From Xiphias gladius (Eukaryota > Chordata > Actinopteri > Istiophoriformes > Xiphiidae), in assembly GCF_016859285.1 (NCBI RefSeq), contig NC_053400.1, positions 25,028,001 through 25,092,000 of the forward strand: a stretch of DNA of 64,000 nt. The letters run 5' to 3'. Each line of letters starts with the position of its first letter. Position 1 is the first letter of the stretch. Shown piece by piece: positions 26,201-44,254 of the stretch. A program made the translations under genes and the position numbers. The notes under the pieces were generated by a model. It worked only from the letters and a program-made list of their open reading frames with translations, did not search any database and had not been told where the DNA came from.

Positions 26201-27118
26201 TGTTCAAGAGTTTAAGCAATAGTAAAGCTGAAAGAGGAAATTCCAAAGACATTTCTTTTACAAAACACATTAAGCAAAATTAGAAAAAGGTAATTCTGGA
26301 ACAAACAAACAGTGGACACTAACACCAATGGGGGCTACCATGAACAGATTATTGTCCACCCATTATGTGGGTTTATTTTGTGATGTTTTAACGTGTAAAA
26401 TTTAGCCTCAGTTACAAAAAGGTTTATTTAACAGAAGTCCAATAAAAGGCTTTCCTCCTGAGATACTGTTTTCAGATAAGCAACCACTAAACAGTAGATA
26501 AGACAAGATTATCTGCTTCATCTTGTTATGGGGGGGGGGAAACTTTCAGGGTTTAATGTAACTCACATGCTGACTAGTACAAGCCTCGTACCATGGAGTG
26601 GAAAGTAAACCAGTGACCAAACCTCTGGCGCGCTTTTACGCAACGGTCTGTGCCATTTTACGCATAGGTGGCAAAATTTTGCAGACGCCGAGAATACACC
26701 ACCTCTTTGCCATTGGTGAAAAACAGAAACACCAACAATTAATCTGACGAAAGGAGACAAAGCACCAAAAAGCACATATGGACAGCATTACCTGAATTTC
26801 ATGAATTCTGCTGAATCCGTCCCTCCAGAAGAATTCGATCAGGTTGGCCAGGGTACTCGGTCCGGGCATCTCCTTCAGGGTCTTGATTCTGGTTTTCTCG
26901 CCGACATCCGCCGGTGTGATCAATCCTTGTGACATGGCTTCTTCTCCAGCCGGGGAGATCCCCAAAGCTTCGCTTGCTGCTGACTTGTGTAAGGCGCGTA
27001 AAATGAAGAACAGCTGCTTATTTAGCCGGTCGCCTTGAAAATTCTTCCTGTACGCTCTCGCAAAATGATTCAGGAATGCCATCATTGGACACTTTTCGAT
27101 GTTTCCGTGAGCAGGCAC
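16530..27118 (-). CDS. cyp27c1: Cytochrome P450 27C1, mitochondrial (9 exons, 553 aa)
   Basis: In fish this enzyme converts vitamin A1 to vitamin A2 (3,4-didehydroretinol), red-shifting visual pigments; family members act in mitochondria with adrenodoxin. Exons in transcript order: 26792-27118, 24556-24746, 24044-24243, 23427-23636, 20366-20529, 18128-18294, 17815-17893, 17379-17582, 16530-16649. All phases agree and the sum is 1662 nt. Residues 1-60 are basic with few acids (NHFARAYRKNFQ), fitting a mitochondrial presequence. Landmarks: MPGPSTLANLIEFFWRDGFS before the catalytic core, I-helix AGVDTTSFT (about 359-367), ExxR in KETLR (about 416-420), FRPDRW (about 469-474), and heme loop FGYGIRSCIGRR with Cys498. 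It ends near KTHGLLCPATPIHLQFIDREN, matching CYP27C1 rather than CYP27A or CYP27B. A second in-frame ATG lies at 27085 and a third at 27082. No regulatory element was identified. All key residues are present. Confidence 0.97.
19050..19137. repeat. Near-perfect hairpin (foldback)
   Basis: ACATCTCGTC at 19050-19059 pairs with GACGAGATGT at 19128-19137, and TATTGTGTGGGTCATTT at 19061-19077 pairs with AAATGACCCACACAATA at 19096-19112. The loop is about 18 bases. The long stem suggests a palindromic miniature element in cyp27c1 intron 5. No target duplication was found. Confidence 0.7.
19479..19517. repeat. (CA)n microsatellite
   Basis: A dinucleotide CA array of about 39 bases in cyp27c1 intron 5. 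Confidence 0.95.
20200..20250. repeat. (CA)n microsatellite
   Basis: An AC array of about 36 bases followed by a short imperfect tail (AGACAGACAC). It ends about 115 bases from exon 5 of cyp27c1. Confidence 0.93.
21470..23165 (+). mobile_element. Degraded LINE 3' portion, R2/R4-type (REL-endonuclease class)
   Basis: Conceptual peptides match the reverse transcriptase tail and endonuclease of a fish LINE: MKIKPAESHSLSIQKG from 21843, LPGKF-like PPGKFSVWCYQITLYQ near 21995, LIRATYNSLPSPQNM from 22519, HIFSVCKTALTQGQ near 22630, PPDIVLW at 22858-22878 (the PD motif of a restriction-like endonuclease), and VGCRDHTGTSTQRFLKSL from 22977. The pieces lie in different frames with internal gaps, so the copy is dead and 5'-truncated. 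It is antisense to cyp27c1, inside intron 4. The zinc-knuckle Cys preceding the HIFSVC block is replaced in this copy. The family assignment is from memory. Confidence 0.75.
25659..25942. repeat. Local duplicate D1 of cyp27c1 intron-1 start
   Basis: D1 runs from CAAGATTATCTGCTTCATC to GGAGACAAAGCA and is nearly identical to D2 at 26504-26764. The main difference is a purine run: poly-A in D1, poly-G in D2. It lies left of repeat R1. D2 ends 27 bases before the exon 1 donor. Confidence 0.85.
25942..26506. repeat. Repeat R, copy 1 (intron 1 of cyp27c1)
   Basis: This stretch of about 565 bp starts AGACAGGTACAACAG and ends GTAGATAAGACAA. It matches 28669-29236 in the same orientation with only scattered changes. 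There is no coding frame, no inverted ends and no tail. Its family is unknown to me. It is flanked directly by D1 and D2. Confidence 0.85.
26504..26764. repeat. Local duplicate D2 of cyp27c1 intron-1 start
   Basis: The partner of D1 (25659-25942), adjacent to cyp27c1 exon 1. It contains GGTGGCAAAATTTTGCAGACG and GTACCATGGAGTGG in both copies. The D-R-D order means R1 sits between two copies of the sequence that follows exon 1. Confidence 0.85.
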
Positions 27119-28668
27119 GATATATGCTGGAGTCTTTTTGCAAAGTCTAAATCAGCAGAGTTCACAACGACAAATGCATGTTCCCTGCACGTGTATAAGC
27201 AGTCCGCCCTCCCTCTATGGTATTGTAATGTTAGATGGGGTTTTGTTGAGAAACGCTTTTAAATAGTTGCTTGTACAACCTCACGTGGAAGAGGATTGGA
27301 TGTTCGCTTACACAGAAGGGAGGGATAACTCTGTATTCGGGTGTGGGCGTCTCTCCCAAAATGCTGTTGAGTCCATTCTTTCATCGGAGAAGGAGTGCAT
27401 TACAACGTGCAAGTGCCAGGGTTACATCACACCAATCAATCAGCCTCTGTGCACGCACGCACCCCACCCCCAGCAAACACACACACACGCACGCACGCAC
27501 ACAAACACACACACACACACACACACAGCACACCGAATGAACATCGACGTGATTAACGTCACTTGAAGCCAAATTTCATGTTTGCATTAGTCCTAAAAAA
27601 AAAAAAAAAAAAAAGGAAAATCCCTCCCACATTCTGGCTCATGTAAGGTCGCAAATCATCAACTGTTTAATGTTAAGCAGTTATCTTTTAAGAAATACTG
27701 ACAGACTGTATACAGTCTGTGGAGACCGATTGCAAGGACAAGTTATCTAAGTTTGGAGCTCATGGAGGCATGCGATTTTTGCGTAACATTTCTCTTGAAC
27801 CTGAAAGGACATCCAGCCTTTCCAGAAGACAAACTGTATGCCAGTGCTAGAGTGCAGTTTAGCAAATGTGAAATATTTTCACATTTTTCATGACTCTGTC
27901 TCAGGGAGTAGTTGGGCTTAACTTTTGGTGTTTATCTTCTTGACTTTAACAGATCTTGACGCAGAGGTTTAAACCCTAAACGCATTACTAGTTTTGAATT
28001 TAAGATCGGCTTTATTACCGTTCAGAGAAATTCAAGCACTGAGCTCAAATAGCCATTTATTATCTAGGTATGAAATACAATCATAAGTTACAAAACTCAC
28101 AAAAAGGACATAAATCAGCACGCCTCATATCCAGATGTCTCATTTTATATTAGTTATTTTTACATTTTAATTTGTGAAACTGTTACTTTATTCATCCCTA
28201 ACATGTGAATTCAACTCTACCTCAATACTTATAGCTCCTTCCGAGCCAATAGGCCTCAAGCTTTGTGAAGACACAAAACACGGACTGAATCCACCAGGCC
28301 ACAGACAGGACCATTCAGGGGGCATCGGGCCCTGGTGGTCTAGTGAAGTTTGGATAGGCAGAGGTGGGTATTTTCCCACACTCAATGCTTTGGCAGCTGG
28401 CACAAGGCACCGGGCTCTGCATCTTCTTTTTGGAATAACTTCAAGTCATCGGAGAGCAGAGGAAGTAGACCCCTAAACTTTCACCCCTCTCTATCCCCAG
28501 CTTTTACTCATGCCAAAAAAAGGTTCCAAGTTGCCCCTCCATTCAGTCATCAAGGGGAAAAAAAAATCTTCTGCATAATGCTATGCTTTCTTTTGTCAGC
28601 CAAATTAAAATAAACTGGTGTATTGTGAAATAAAATTTGATGTGTAGCCAGTGGTGACAATTAATTCC
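27119..28668. other. cyp27c1 upstream region
   Basis: The sequence upstream of the cyp27c1 start codon holds the presumed promoter and 5' UTR. It contains a (CA)-rich array at 27474-27530 and a poly-A run near 27595. No TATA box can be placed with confidence. No other gene is supported between here and repeat R2. Confidence 0.4.
27474..27530. repeat. Imperfect (CA)n/(CGCA)n array
   Basis: CA dinucleotides with CGCACGCA interruptions, about 350 bases upstream of the cyp27c1 start codon, in its presumed 5' flank. Confidence 0.9.
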
Positions 28669-29236
28669 AGACAGGTACAACAGTTATTTATGGGTTCTCT
28701 ATTGTTTTACTCATTGGTTTTGGATGCTGTATGCTCCATTTAACCATTCTTTAGTCAGCTATATACCACTGTATATAAAGGACACATTTGAATAATTATT
28801 AATTTCTTAGAAGACCAACATTAATTTCAGCCTCCTGCAGTTACTGATGTATACAGCAAAGAGTTTTCAATTTTTCATCATCTCTTGTTGTGAAATGTCA
28901 TATTTTCTTAGTGTGACACCTTTTGATTGTTCAAGAGTTTAAACAATAGTAAACCTGAAAGAGGAAATTCCAAAGACATTTCTTTTACAAAACACATTTA
29001 GCAAAATTAGAAAGAAGTTAATTCTGGAACAAAGCAACTTAGTGAACACTAACACCAATGGGGGCTACCATGAACAGATTATTGTCCACCCATTATGTGG
29101 GTTTATTTTGTGATGTTTTAACGTGTAAAATGTAGCCTCAGTTACAAAAAGGTTTATTTAACAGAAGTCCAATAAAAGGCTTTCCTCCTGAGATACTGTT
29201 TTCAGATAAGCAACCACTAAACAGTAGATAAGACAA
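28669..29236. repeat. Repeat R, copy 2 (upstream of cyp27c1)
   Basis: A direct-orientation copy of R1 (25942-26506), starting AGACAGGTACAACAG and ending GTAGATAAGACAA. It is flanked by unrelated sequence (TTAATTCC on the left, AGGTCACTCC on the right), which fixes the unit's edges. Confidence 0.85.
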
Positions 29237-29389
29237 AGGTCACTCCACTCAGCTAAATGACTGAGAGCTGATCTTTTGTTACTTAAAGCTCTAACATTGC
29301 CAATCCATATTCCAGTAGCCATCAACTCTCATCCTACATACAGAAATTTGTGGCTGAAATGTTTTGCAACCAGCAAGTTAAAGCCCTTA

Positions 29390-29770
29390 AGTGTTGTGTA
29401 ATTTACAGACGGTGACAAATTAAAAGGAAAAACCAACATAAAGTGTCTTAGGAAGGTGTGGGGCCAACACAATTAGCCAGAACAGCTTCAATGCACCTTG
29501 GCATTGATTTTACAAGTCTCTGGACTCTACTGGAGGGATGAACGCCATACTTCCAAAAGACGGTCCCTCATTCGGTGTTTTGATGGTGGTGGAGAGCGCT
29601 GTCTAAACATGTTGATCAAACATCTCCCATAGGTGTTCAACTCGGTTGAGATCTGGTCACTGCGAAGGCCACAGCAGGATTCACCTCATTTTCATACTCA
29701 TCAAACCATCCAGTGACCCCCTTGTGCCCTATGGATGGGGACAGTGTCATCCTGTTTCTCTTTTTTCAGC
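29390..29770. repeat. Teleost interspersed repeat, probable DNA-element fragment
   Basis: It contains CAACATAAAGTGTCTTA, CAGAACAGCTTCAATGC, TACTGGAGGGATGAACGCC and TCCCATAGGTGTTCAACTCG, blocks I recognise from a high-copy repeat of fish genomes. It ends abruptly near GTGCCCTATGGATGGGG. The class is uncertain and no ends are visible. It lies between cyp27c1 and ercc3. Confidence 0.55.
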
Positions 29771-30340
29771 TTCTTCCTTTAATTTGTCATCCGTCTGTAG
29801 CTTGAATATCATAAACAACACCTAATTTTGTTTCAGAGCATGCCGTGATTGGCTAGCCGCATCACTGCAACACAACTCAGGCAAAGTTTGTTTTGTTTCT
29901 ATTACAAACGAGAGCCAAAAGTGGTTGATACTTGGAGAGTTTGCAATGCATTTCATCTGCAAATGTCGTGCATGTAGGTGTTTGAGGGAGCTGGAGCTGA
30001 AAATTTCTAATTCATCACATAGAGCAGCCGAGCCCTGCAGGCATCGTTCACTGCATTCTTATCAGATGTACCAGGTTGTACATGTCAGTTTAGCCATGAT
30101 CACCAGCAGCTACCCGGAGGAAGCAATGTACAGTATACTGTATCATCATTAGCTTCAGATATTATTCAGTTTTGGGTTATCTTCAGTCATTGTTCTCTTC
30201 TCCAGACCAGCTGGACTATCTGAACCTGCTGCTATTAGTCTGGTGCTTAGACTCAGTGTATATTATTGTGCCCCAACTTCATCCTATTGCCCAGCTGCAG
30301 CTGAGTAAGTCTTCTGGTGTCAGGGTCTGAGTCGGTTCAT
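29771..30340. other. Gap and likely 3' UTR of ercc3
   Basis: The sequence immediately right of the repeat and left of the ercc3 stop codon. No gene was seen. It should hold the ercc3 3' UTR, but I could not place a strong polyadenylation hexamer. Confidence 0.35.
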
Positions 30341-38628
<8,288 letters not shown>

Positions 38629-40203
38629 TTTAAAAACTTTTAAATAAGCAATTTCTTTCGAAACGTGTCAGATTTGTCTTCATAATCAGCCAGGTGTCCA
38701 CCTGAAATTCAAGATAGACGGACTGAGGTGCGTGAAGCCTCAAGTACTGCAAAACAGTATCGGTGAAGTCACAGAACTATAATAATACAGAACTATTATA
38801 ACTTCCGTCAGCCTTCAAAATAAAAGAGGGTTGAAAAAGGTTCATTTGAAAAGCACTACCATTGACAAATACTTGCGTTTACTTGAGTAAAAGAACTCAT
38901 GCAACACTGTATAACAAAAAAAAAAAAAAAAAATCATTACAAGTACAAATCATGTGTTGCAAATAAGTAGCAAAATATAAGTATAATCAGGAAAATGTCC
39001 AAGTATCAAAAGAACGTAATGCAGAAAAATGGCTTCTGTAAGAGTAATACTATTAATATAATTACATCTTTGGATTATTGTTACTCATATTTGAGCAGCA
39101 TTTCACGTGTTGTAGTTTGTTGAGAAGGAGATAGTTTAACTACTGACTTTTTAAAACTGAATAATCTAATTATTCTATGAATTAATCAATTTATTGTTTG
39201 GTGTGTAAAAATCAGAAAATGGCGAAAAATGCCATCACAGTTACCTATATTTACCCAAAGTGACACCTTCACAATACTTGTTTTGTCCAACCAATAGTCC
39301 AAAACTCAAAATTATTAAAAGTTAAAAAATAAAAGTAGCAATGTTTTTAACATTTGAGAAGCCGGAACCATGATTGTTGTTTGGCAATTTTCCACGAAAT
39401 ATGACTTAAAAAATTGTCAAAGTAGCTACCAATTCCTTTTCTGTCAATCGGCTAAAGGTTTCAGCTCTACTTGTCTATACTGTTGGTTCGTTTGAACTAT
39501 AATGGAGCATCATATAGTATAAGCTTTTAAATGTTTTGGAGAAAAAAATCTTAATTTGTAAAGTTACTAGTAACCCCCCCCCGAAATACAGCGGAGTAGA
39601 AGTATAAAGTGACATGAAAAGAAAATACTCACGTAATGTACAAGTACCTCAAATTTTTTTCTTAAGCAAAGTACTTGAGTAAATGTAAATAATTGCATTC
39701 CACTGCTGGGAAGTTACATTTTTATATTTTGGCACAGAATACGCGGACTGAATTAATTAGCAATTAATTCATTTAATTATTAAAAACAATGTATATGTTT
39801 GGTTTCGTTTCAGTAAAGTTACAGAACTTTACAAAAGGGCTATAGAGGTATTACTCACATAAGACACATTCGTCAAACCAACAAAAATGTTAGATGATTT
39901 TTTTATTTTTTAATTAGAAAGCACTCATATACCGTATTACACCAAAATGAAATAAAATAGAGGGTTTGTATCAAATGTAACAGATATCATGTCTGTGGCT
40001 TTTACTCTTGCAGCACAGTGGCTTACTTCCTGTTTTACTGCGACAATCCTCAAGTAAAATGACAGCAGACACTGAATTGTTTACTTCCTGTGTCAAAGGG
40101 CAAAACCTCCTATCAGGTTCCACTGGTGTATGGGGCAGCTTTCTTACTTTAATAGAAATCCCAGAAACTACGTGACTGAGCAGATAAGTCCTCGGCGTGA
40201 GAT
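38629..40203. other. Divergent intergenic region of ercc3 and gpalpp1
   Basis: About 1.6 kb between the start codons of two genes transcribed away from each other. The outer 150 bases on each side hold the presumed promoters; no TATA box is clear. The middle is repeat-derived: text of the hAT-like family (TACTTGAGTAAATGTAAATA and CATTCCACTGCTGG near 39700) surrounds a copy of the TGCAACTA-ended repeat at 39170-39475. Confidence 0.5.
39170..39475. repeat. Teleost TGCAACTA-ended repeat, copy 3
   Basis: Contains AATCAGAAAATGGCGAAAA, CTTGTTTTGTCCAACCAATA, GTCCAAAACTCAAA and ends GGTTTCAGCTCTA. These are blocks of the same family as copies 1, 2 and 4. It is strongly diverged. Confidence 0.5.
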
Positions 40204-42438
40204 ATGTCGTCTGACAAAATAATCGGACCGGCCTTGCCCCCGATGTTCAGAAACGAGAGCGAGGAAGACTCCGATAGTGAAAAAGGATGTAAGTATGAGA
40301 CAGAATATATTTTGTCCCAGACAGCCTTAGCTTCGATTGAGTGTCGTACGAATCACTAACAATATTCGATTCAGGTTGCTTTACTCCGCGGTGGTAAGTG
40401 GGTTTTCCCTCTTTAACTCTGTAGTTGCTGGCCCCGCTCTGCCTCCGGGTTATAAACGGGGAGAACCGTCGAGCTCCTCGGATGAGGGTGAGCGGGAGGC
40501 GTCGGTCAAAAGAGCCAAGACAGGACACACAACTGGAGACAGACCCGCAGAGTAGGTTCCCTAGTGGACTATAGGTTACAGAAATTACCCCTTTCTGATA
40601 AGGCACCGTTTATAAAGGGGTTAGAAGCTGTAAATAATTGATTTATTAATGGTTAATACATATTTTACTAATGCTTTATAGTTTATAAATGGATTTTAGA
40701 CCAAATGTCCTGCAGCCCTTTCCCAGGGGGTAGGACTTCAAACGGAGGGGTCTCCCTAACGAGCTACCCTGAAAGACGAATGTCGTGCTGGAGGAGGATT
40801 TTCCACAACCTGGCAACCCAGAATTTGTTCCTATTAATGGTTTCTAACTGATCTTTAGTTAATTATTTATCAACCACTAATAACGCCTTAATTACAATTT
40901 ACAAATCCTTTATAAATGATGCCTTCCCAGAAAATGGTAGCAATGAATTAAATGTATCCACAAACAGAGATGTAACATAAGTCTTTTGAATAGGGTTGAG
41001 AAAACAAAGATACAAGAAGAAGATGATGACGATGGTTTCTTTGGACCAGCTCTCCCACCAGGATTTAAGAAACAACAGAGTTCACCAGAAAGGTGAGCAA
41101 ATAAATGTTATTGTTTATTCCCGTGAATTATAAAAAGTGAAAATAATTAGTTAAGGATAACAGTGTGGATAAATAGTTAGTTATGGAAGCTGTAACTTCA
41201 TAGTATTCCCTCAGGCCGCCGGTGCTGGGACCAGCTTTGCCTCCTGGGTTTCGCAGAGCAGCATCCAATAACTACGATAATAATGATGGTGAAGATGAAG
41301 AGGGTTTCCCAGGGCCTGCCCTACCCCCAGGCTACCAGGCTGAGCCCTCCAGCAGCGAGGGAGAGGATGAGGATGTGATCGGACCCATGCCGGCCAAAGG
41401 GCCTATAAAGGACTCTGTGGCTCAGGACTTTGAGCGCAGAGCACAAAGGATGAAAGAGATGCTGACAGGACACGTGAGTCCTCATTTTTTCCCCTGGTTT
41501 TGTCTGCATCATCTACACTTTACAAAATCGTCAGTTAAGCATGTACAGATTAACCTCTCAACATGAAAAAATGTAATAAGCATAAAAACACAATAACAAT
41601 ATTCAAGCAAATCATCTGAACAGGGTGTCCTGCTCCTTTTTATGCCTTTTTAAAGTTCTTTTAAAATTTTTATTCTTCTGTTGTCTGAATCACTTCCTGT
41701 ATGTATTTCTGCATAAACAGGACACTCCTGAGGTGCTGACCAGAGAAACATGGATGACGGAGCTCCCACCGGAGCTGCAGCACATTGGCTTAGGGGCCCG
41801 AACTTTCAAGAAGAGATCGGGTCCAGAGAAGGCTGATCGCTCCATTTGGACGGATACACCGGCAGACAGGGAGCGCAAGACCAGGGTAGTTACTGAAATA
41901 TAACTTTATACTCATTATTGGTAATTCTTATCAAACATCTTGTAGTCTATATGTATTTCATGGGTCTCTTCTTGACTAATAGGAGCGCCTTGAGGGAAAG
42001 AAGAAGGGTGAAGCGGAGAAAGACAGTGTCCCACAAGTCCCCCACACAGACTTGCAAATGGCAGAGAAAGTGTCTAAGTATAATGTAAGTGGTATTAGCT
42101 CATCATTATTTTTCCTGAATGTCCCATTATATATTGTTTGTGTCAGATGTAATGTACATTTTATAAGTGTTCAAGTTAAACTCGGGACTAAAATTTCTCT
42201 ACACACTCCCTGTTATCAGGAGTCTAAACGTGCCGAGTCCCTGATGAGCTTGCACACAAAGAAGATGAAGGAGAAAGCAAAGGAGAAGCCTGACAAACCA
42301 GTGGAGAGGAGACCGTTTGATCGGGATGAAGACCTGCAGGTGAATCGGTTTGATGAAGCACAGAAGCAGCGGCTGCTGAAGAAATCTCAGGAACTGAACA
42401 CACGGTTCTCCCACAGCAAGGACCGAATGTTCCTGTAA
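40204..42438 (+). CDS. gpalpp1: GPALPP motifs-containing protein 1 (7 exons, 351 aa)
   Basis: A conserved eukaryotic protein of poorly known function (DUF3752 C-terminal region). Exons: 40204-40288, 40425-40551, 40994-41092, 41215-41473, 41721-41885, 41983-42084, 42220-42438; all phases agree and the sum is 1056 nt. Five GPALPP motifs are visible: GPALPPMF, GPALPPGYKR, GPALPPGFKK, GPALPPGFRR and GPALPPGYQ, each followed by a Ser/Glu/Asp-rich stretch. A degenerate GPMPAKGP follows. The C-terminal half carries WMTELPPELQHIGLGARTF, SIWTDTPADRERK, and the lysine-rich SLMSLHTKKMKEKAK, ending HSKDRMFL. Human GPALPP1 is about 340 aa. Polyadenylation hexamers AATAAA lie at 42789-42794 and 43490-43495. 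Intron 2 holds an inverted-repeat element. Confidence 0.97.
40593..40935. mobile_element. Inverted-repeat miniature element in gpalpp1 intron 2
   Basis: It begins CTGATAAGGCACCGTTTATA and ends TATAAATGATGCCTTCCCAG, which are imperfect inverses of one another. It is about 340 bp with no coding frame, and internal text ATTTATTAATGGTTAATA is partly mirrored near the other end (ATTATTTATCAACCACTAAT). The class is not assigned and the target duplication is unclear. Confidence 0.65.
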
Positions 42439-44254
42439 CAAGCTGTCAAAATGTAATGTGTTCCAATTTGCAGACTTTCAGCTACAGACGAGCCGGTGTA
42501 ATTTTCATACAGAGTTTTACAATATGGACTGTTTCTACAGATACTGATGCGTTACACAAATGGAGAATTCAATTTTTTGTTGGTCTTTGAGGTCAAGTCA
42601 ACTGGATGAAACAGACCATAAAGACATGGCAGACACATCCATTTATGGGAGTTCATGTCAGTGACTGGGCACAATGCTGCAGCAAACGTTTCAAACTGAT
42701 TCAAGCTGTTATAAAGCAAGAGCGAAAGAAGCCTGCATTTTTCAAGGAGACACTGTATTAAGGCTGATGATATGGAAACAAATATTAAAATAAATGAATT
42801 ACGTTTCTTGCATTGATAAACAGTATATCCAGGTTATTTCCGATATGTGGAAAATCATCTGTCAAATTTAGTTTAGTTGATACTCATCCTGTTGAACTAA
42901 AGTCGGACTGGAAGTCATTTTCATCTGATATGCTGAAATATTTCAGGAATTAATAATAATTTAAATACTCAGACCTATTAGTTCCTTGTATCGTTAATTT
43001 AGACAAAATTAGCAACATGATTCATCATATTAAAAAAAACCCGTAACACAACTACAATGATAGACAATAAACATTTTTGCCCAAGTGTAAGTGTGTGTGA
43101 TCTCAAATGATAATTGAATGGAGTTATTATAATGCTGGCTTGTTCAATGCTGCATCATCTCCTTATAATGTAAGAACTTTTAACCAATATTTAACAAGCC
43201 TGTCAAAGTTAAAGCAGTGACTCAAATTCATTTAGCCCCATCATGTAGTGTTTGATGTTTGTATATAATGGGTGAAAACTTTGGAAACAATGCTCTTCCT
43301 AAGCCTGACTGCTCTTCGGCCATTCAGATCGATGGCATAAAAACTGTCTCTCAGTGCCTCAAGCCCTGCTAGAAATGTAGAAAACTTAACAATTTATTTG
43401 ATTTTATGTAAGATTTTTGTACAGATTGCTGTAAAATGCATTGTTATGCTGCATGAACCTCTTGTAGCTTTGCAGGCCATCATGTGTCCAATAAACTGAT
43501 TTTGCTTTTTTTTTTTTTAATCTCAAGTTGATTAAACTTTTTTTTTTAAACCTATGTGTTATTTTCTTTAGGGTATCTGCAGGTCCTGAAAAGTGCTAAA
43601 AAGCTCTTAAATTAAGATTCCTCAAAAAAGCCTCAGACGGTATTAAAGAGTCTTAAATGTAATTATCAATTAATTAAATTAAGTCTTAACTATATTCACT
43701 CACATGCTGTAGGCATTAATATTATTTATAAAATGTTTCTACATCAGATGGCGGGGCGTCTGGAGACATAAATACATGTATAAATTAAAAGTGGAATTGC
43801 ACCATCAGACCTGTAGCAAAGACTTACTACTGCTGCTACGGTAGCAAGTAAGGTAATCAGCTCAGAATGGACAAGTCGAGATTTTAACAAAAACTTAAAC
43901 GAATTAATAATTTTTAATTGGTTAATCCATCCATCAATTGTCTGCTGAATATCTGGGTCCAAATCCAATTAATTAAATTAATCCTAACATTAGGAATTAT
44001 TGTAATTTACTGCTGGGAAGTACTGAATGACTAGAAATGCTACAATTTCTTTACTTGTGCAACATTTAAAAAGTCTTTAAAGGTCTTAAATTAAACTTGA
44101 TGAACCCTGCAGAAACACCCTTTTTATCCATGCAATTTTGAATTTTTGCATTTGAGGAACAAAAAACTGATATGGGCCTTCAGAGTTGCCGTACTTTGTT
44201 CTTACGCATGCGTTTTGGCGGTTGCATTAGCTTTCAGAAGCATCACTTTAAAAC
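42439..44254 (+). other. gpalpp1 3' UTR and intergenic sequence
   Basis: The left part to about 43510 is the likely 3' UTR, ending at AATAAA 43490-43495 followed by T-rich sequence. The part from about 43573 to 44118 has edges CTGCAGGTCCTGAAAAG and CTTGATGAACCCTGCAG, imperfect inverses, with repeated TCTTAAATTAA words inside. This is a probable degraded inverted-repeat element. The last 130 bases are the gtf2f2 promoter side. Confidence 0.5.
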
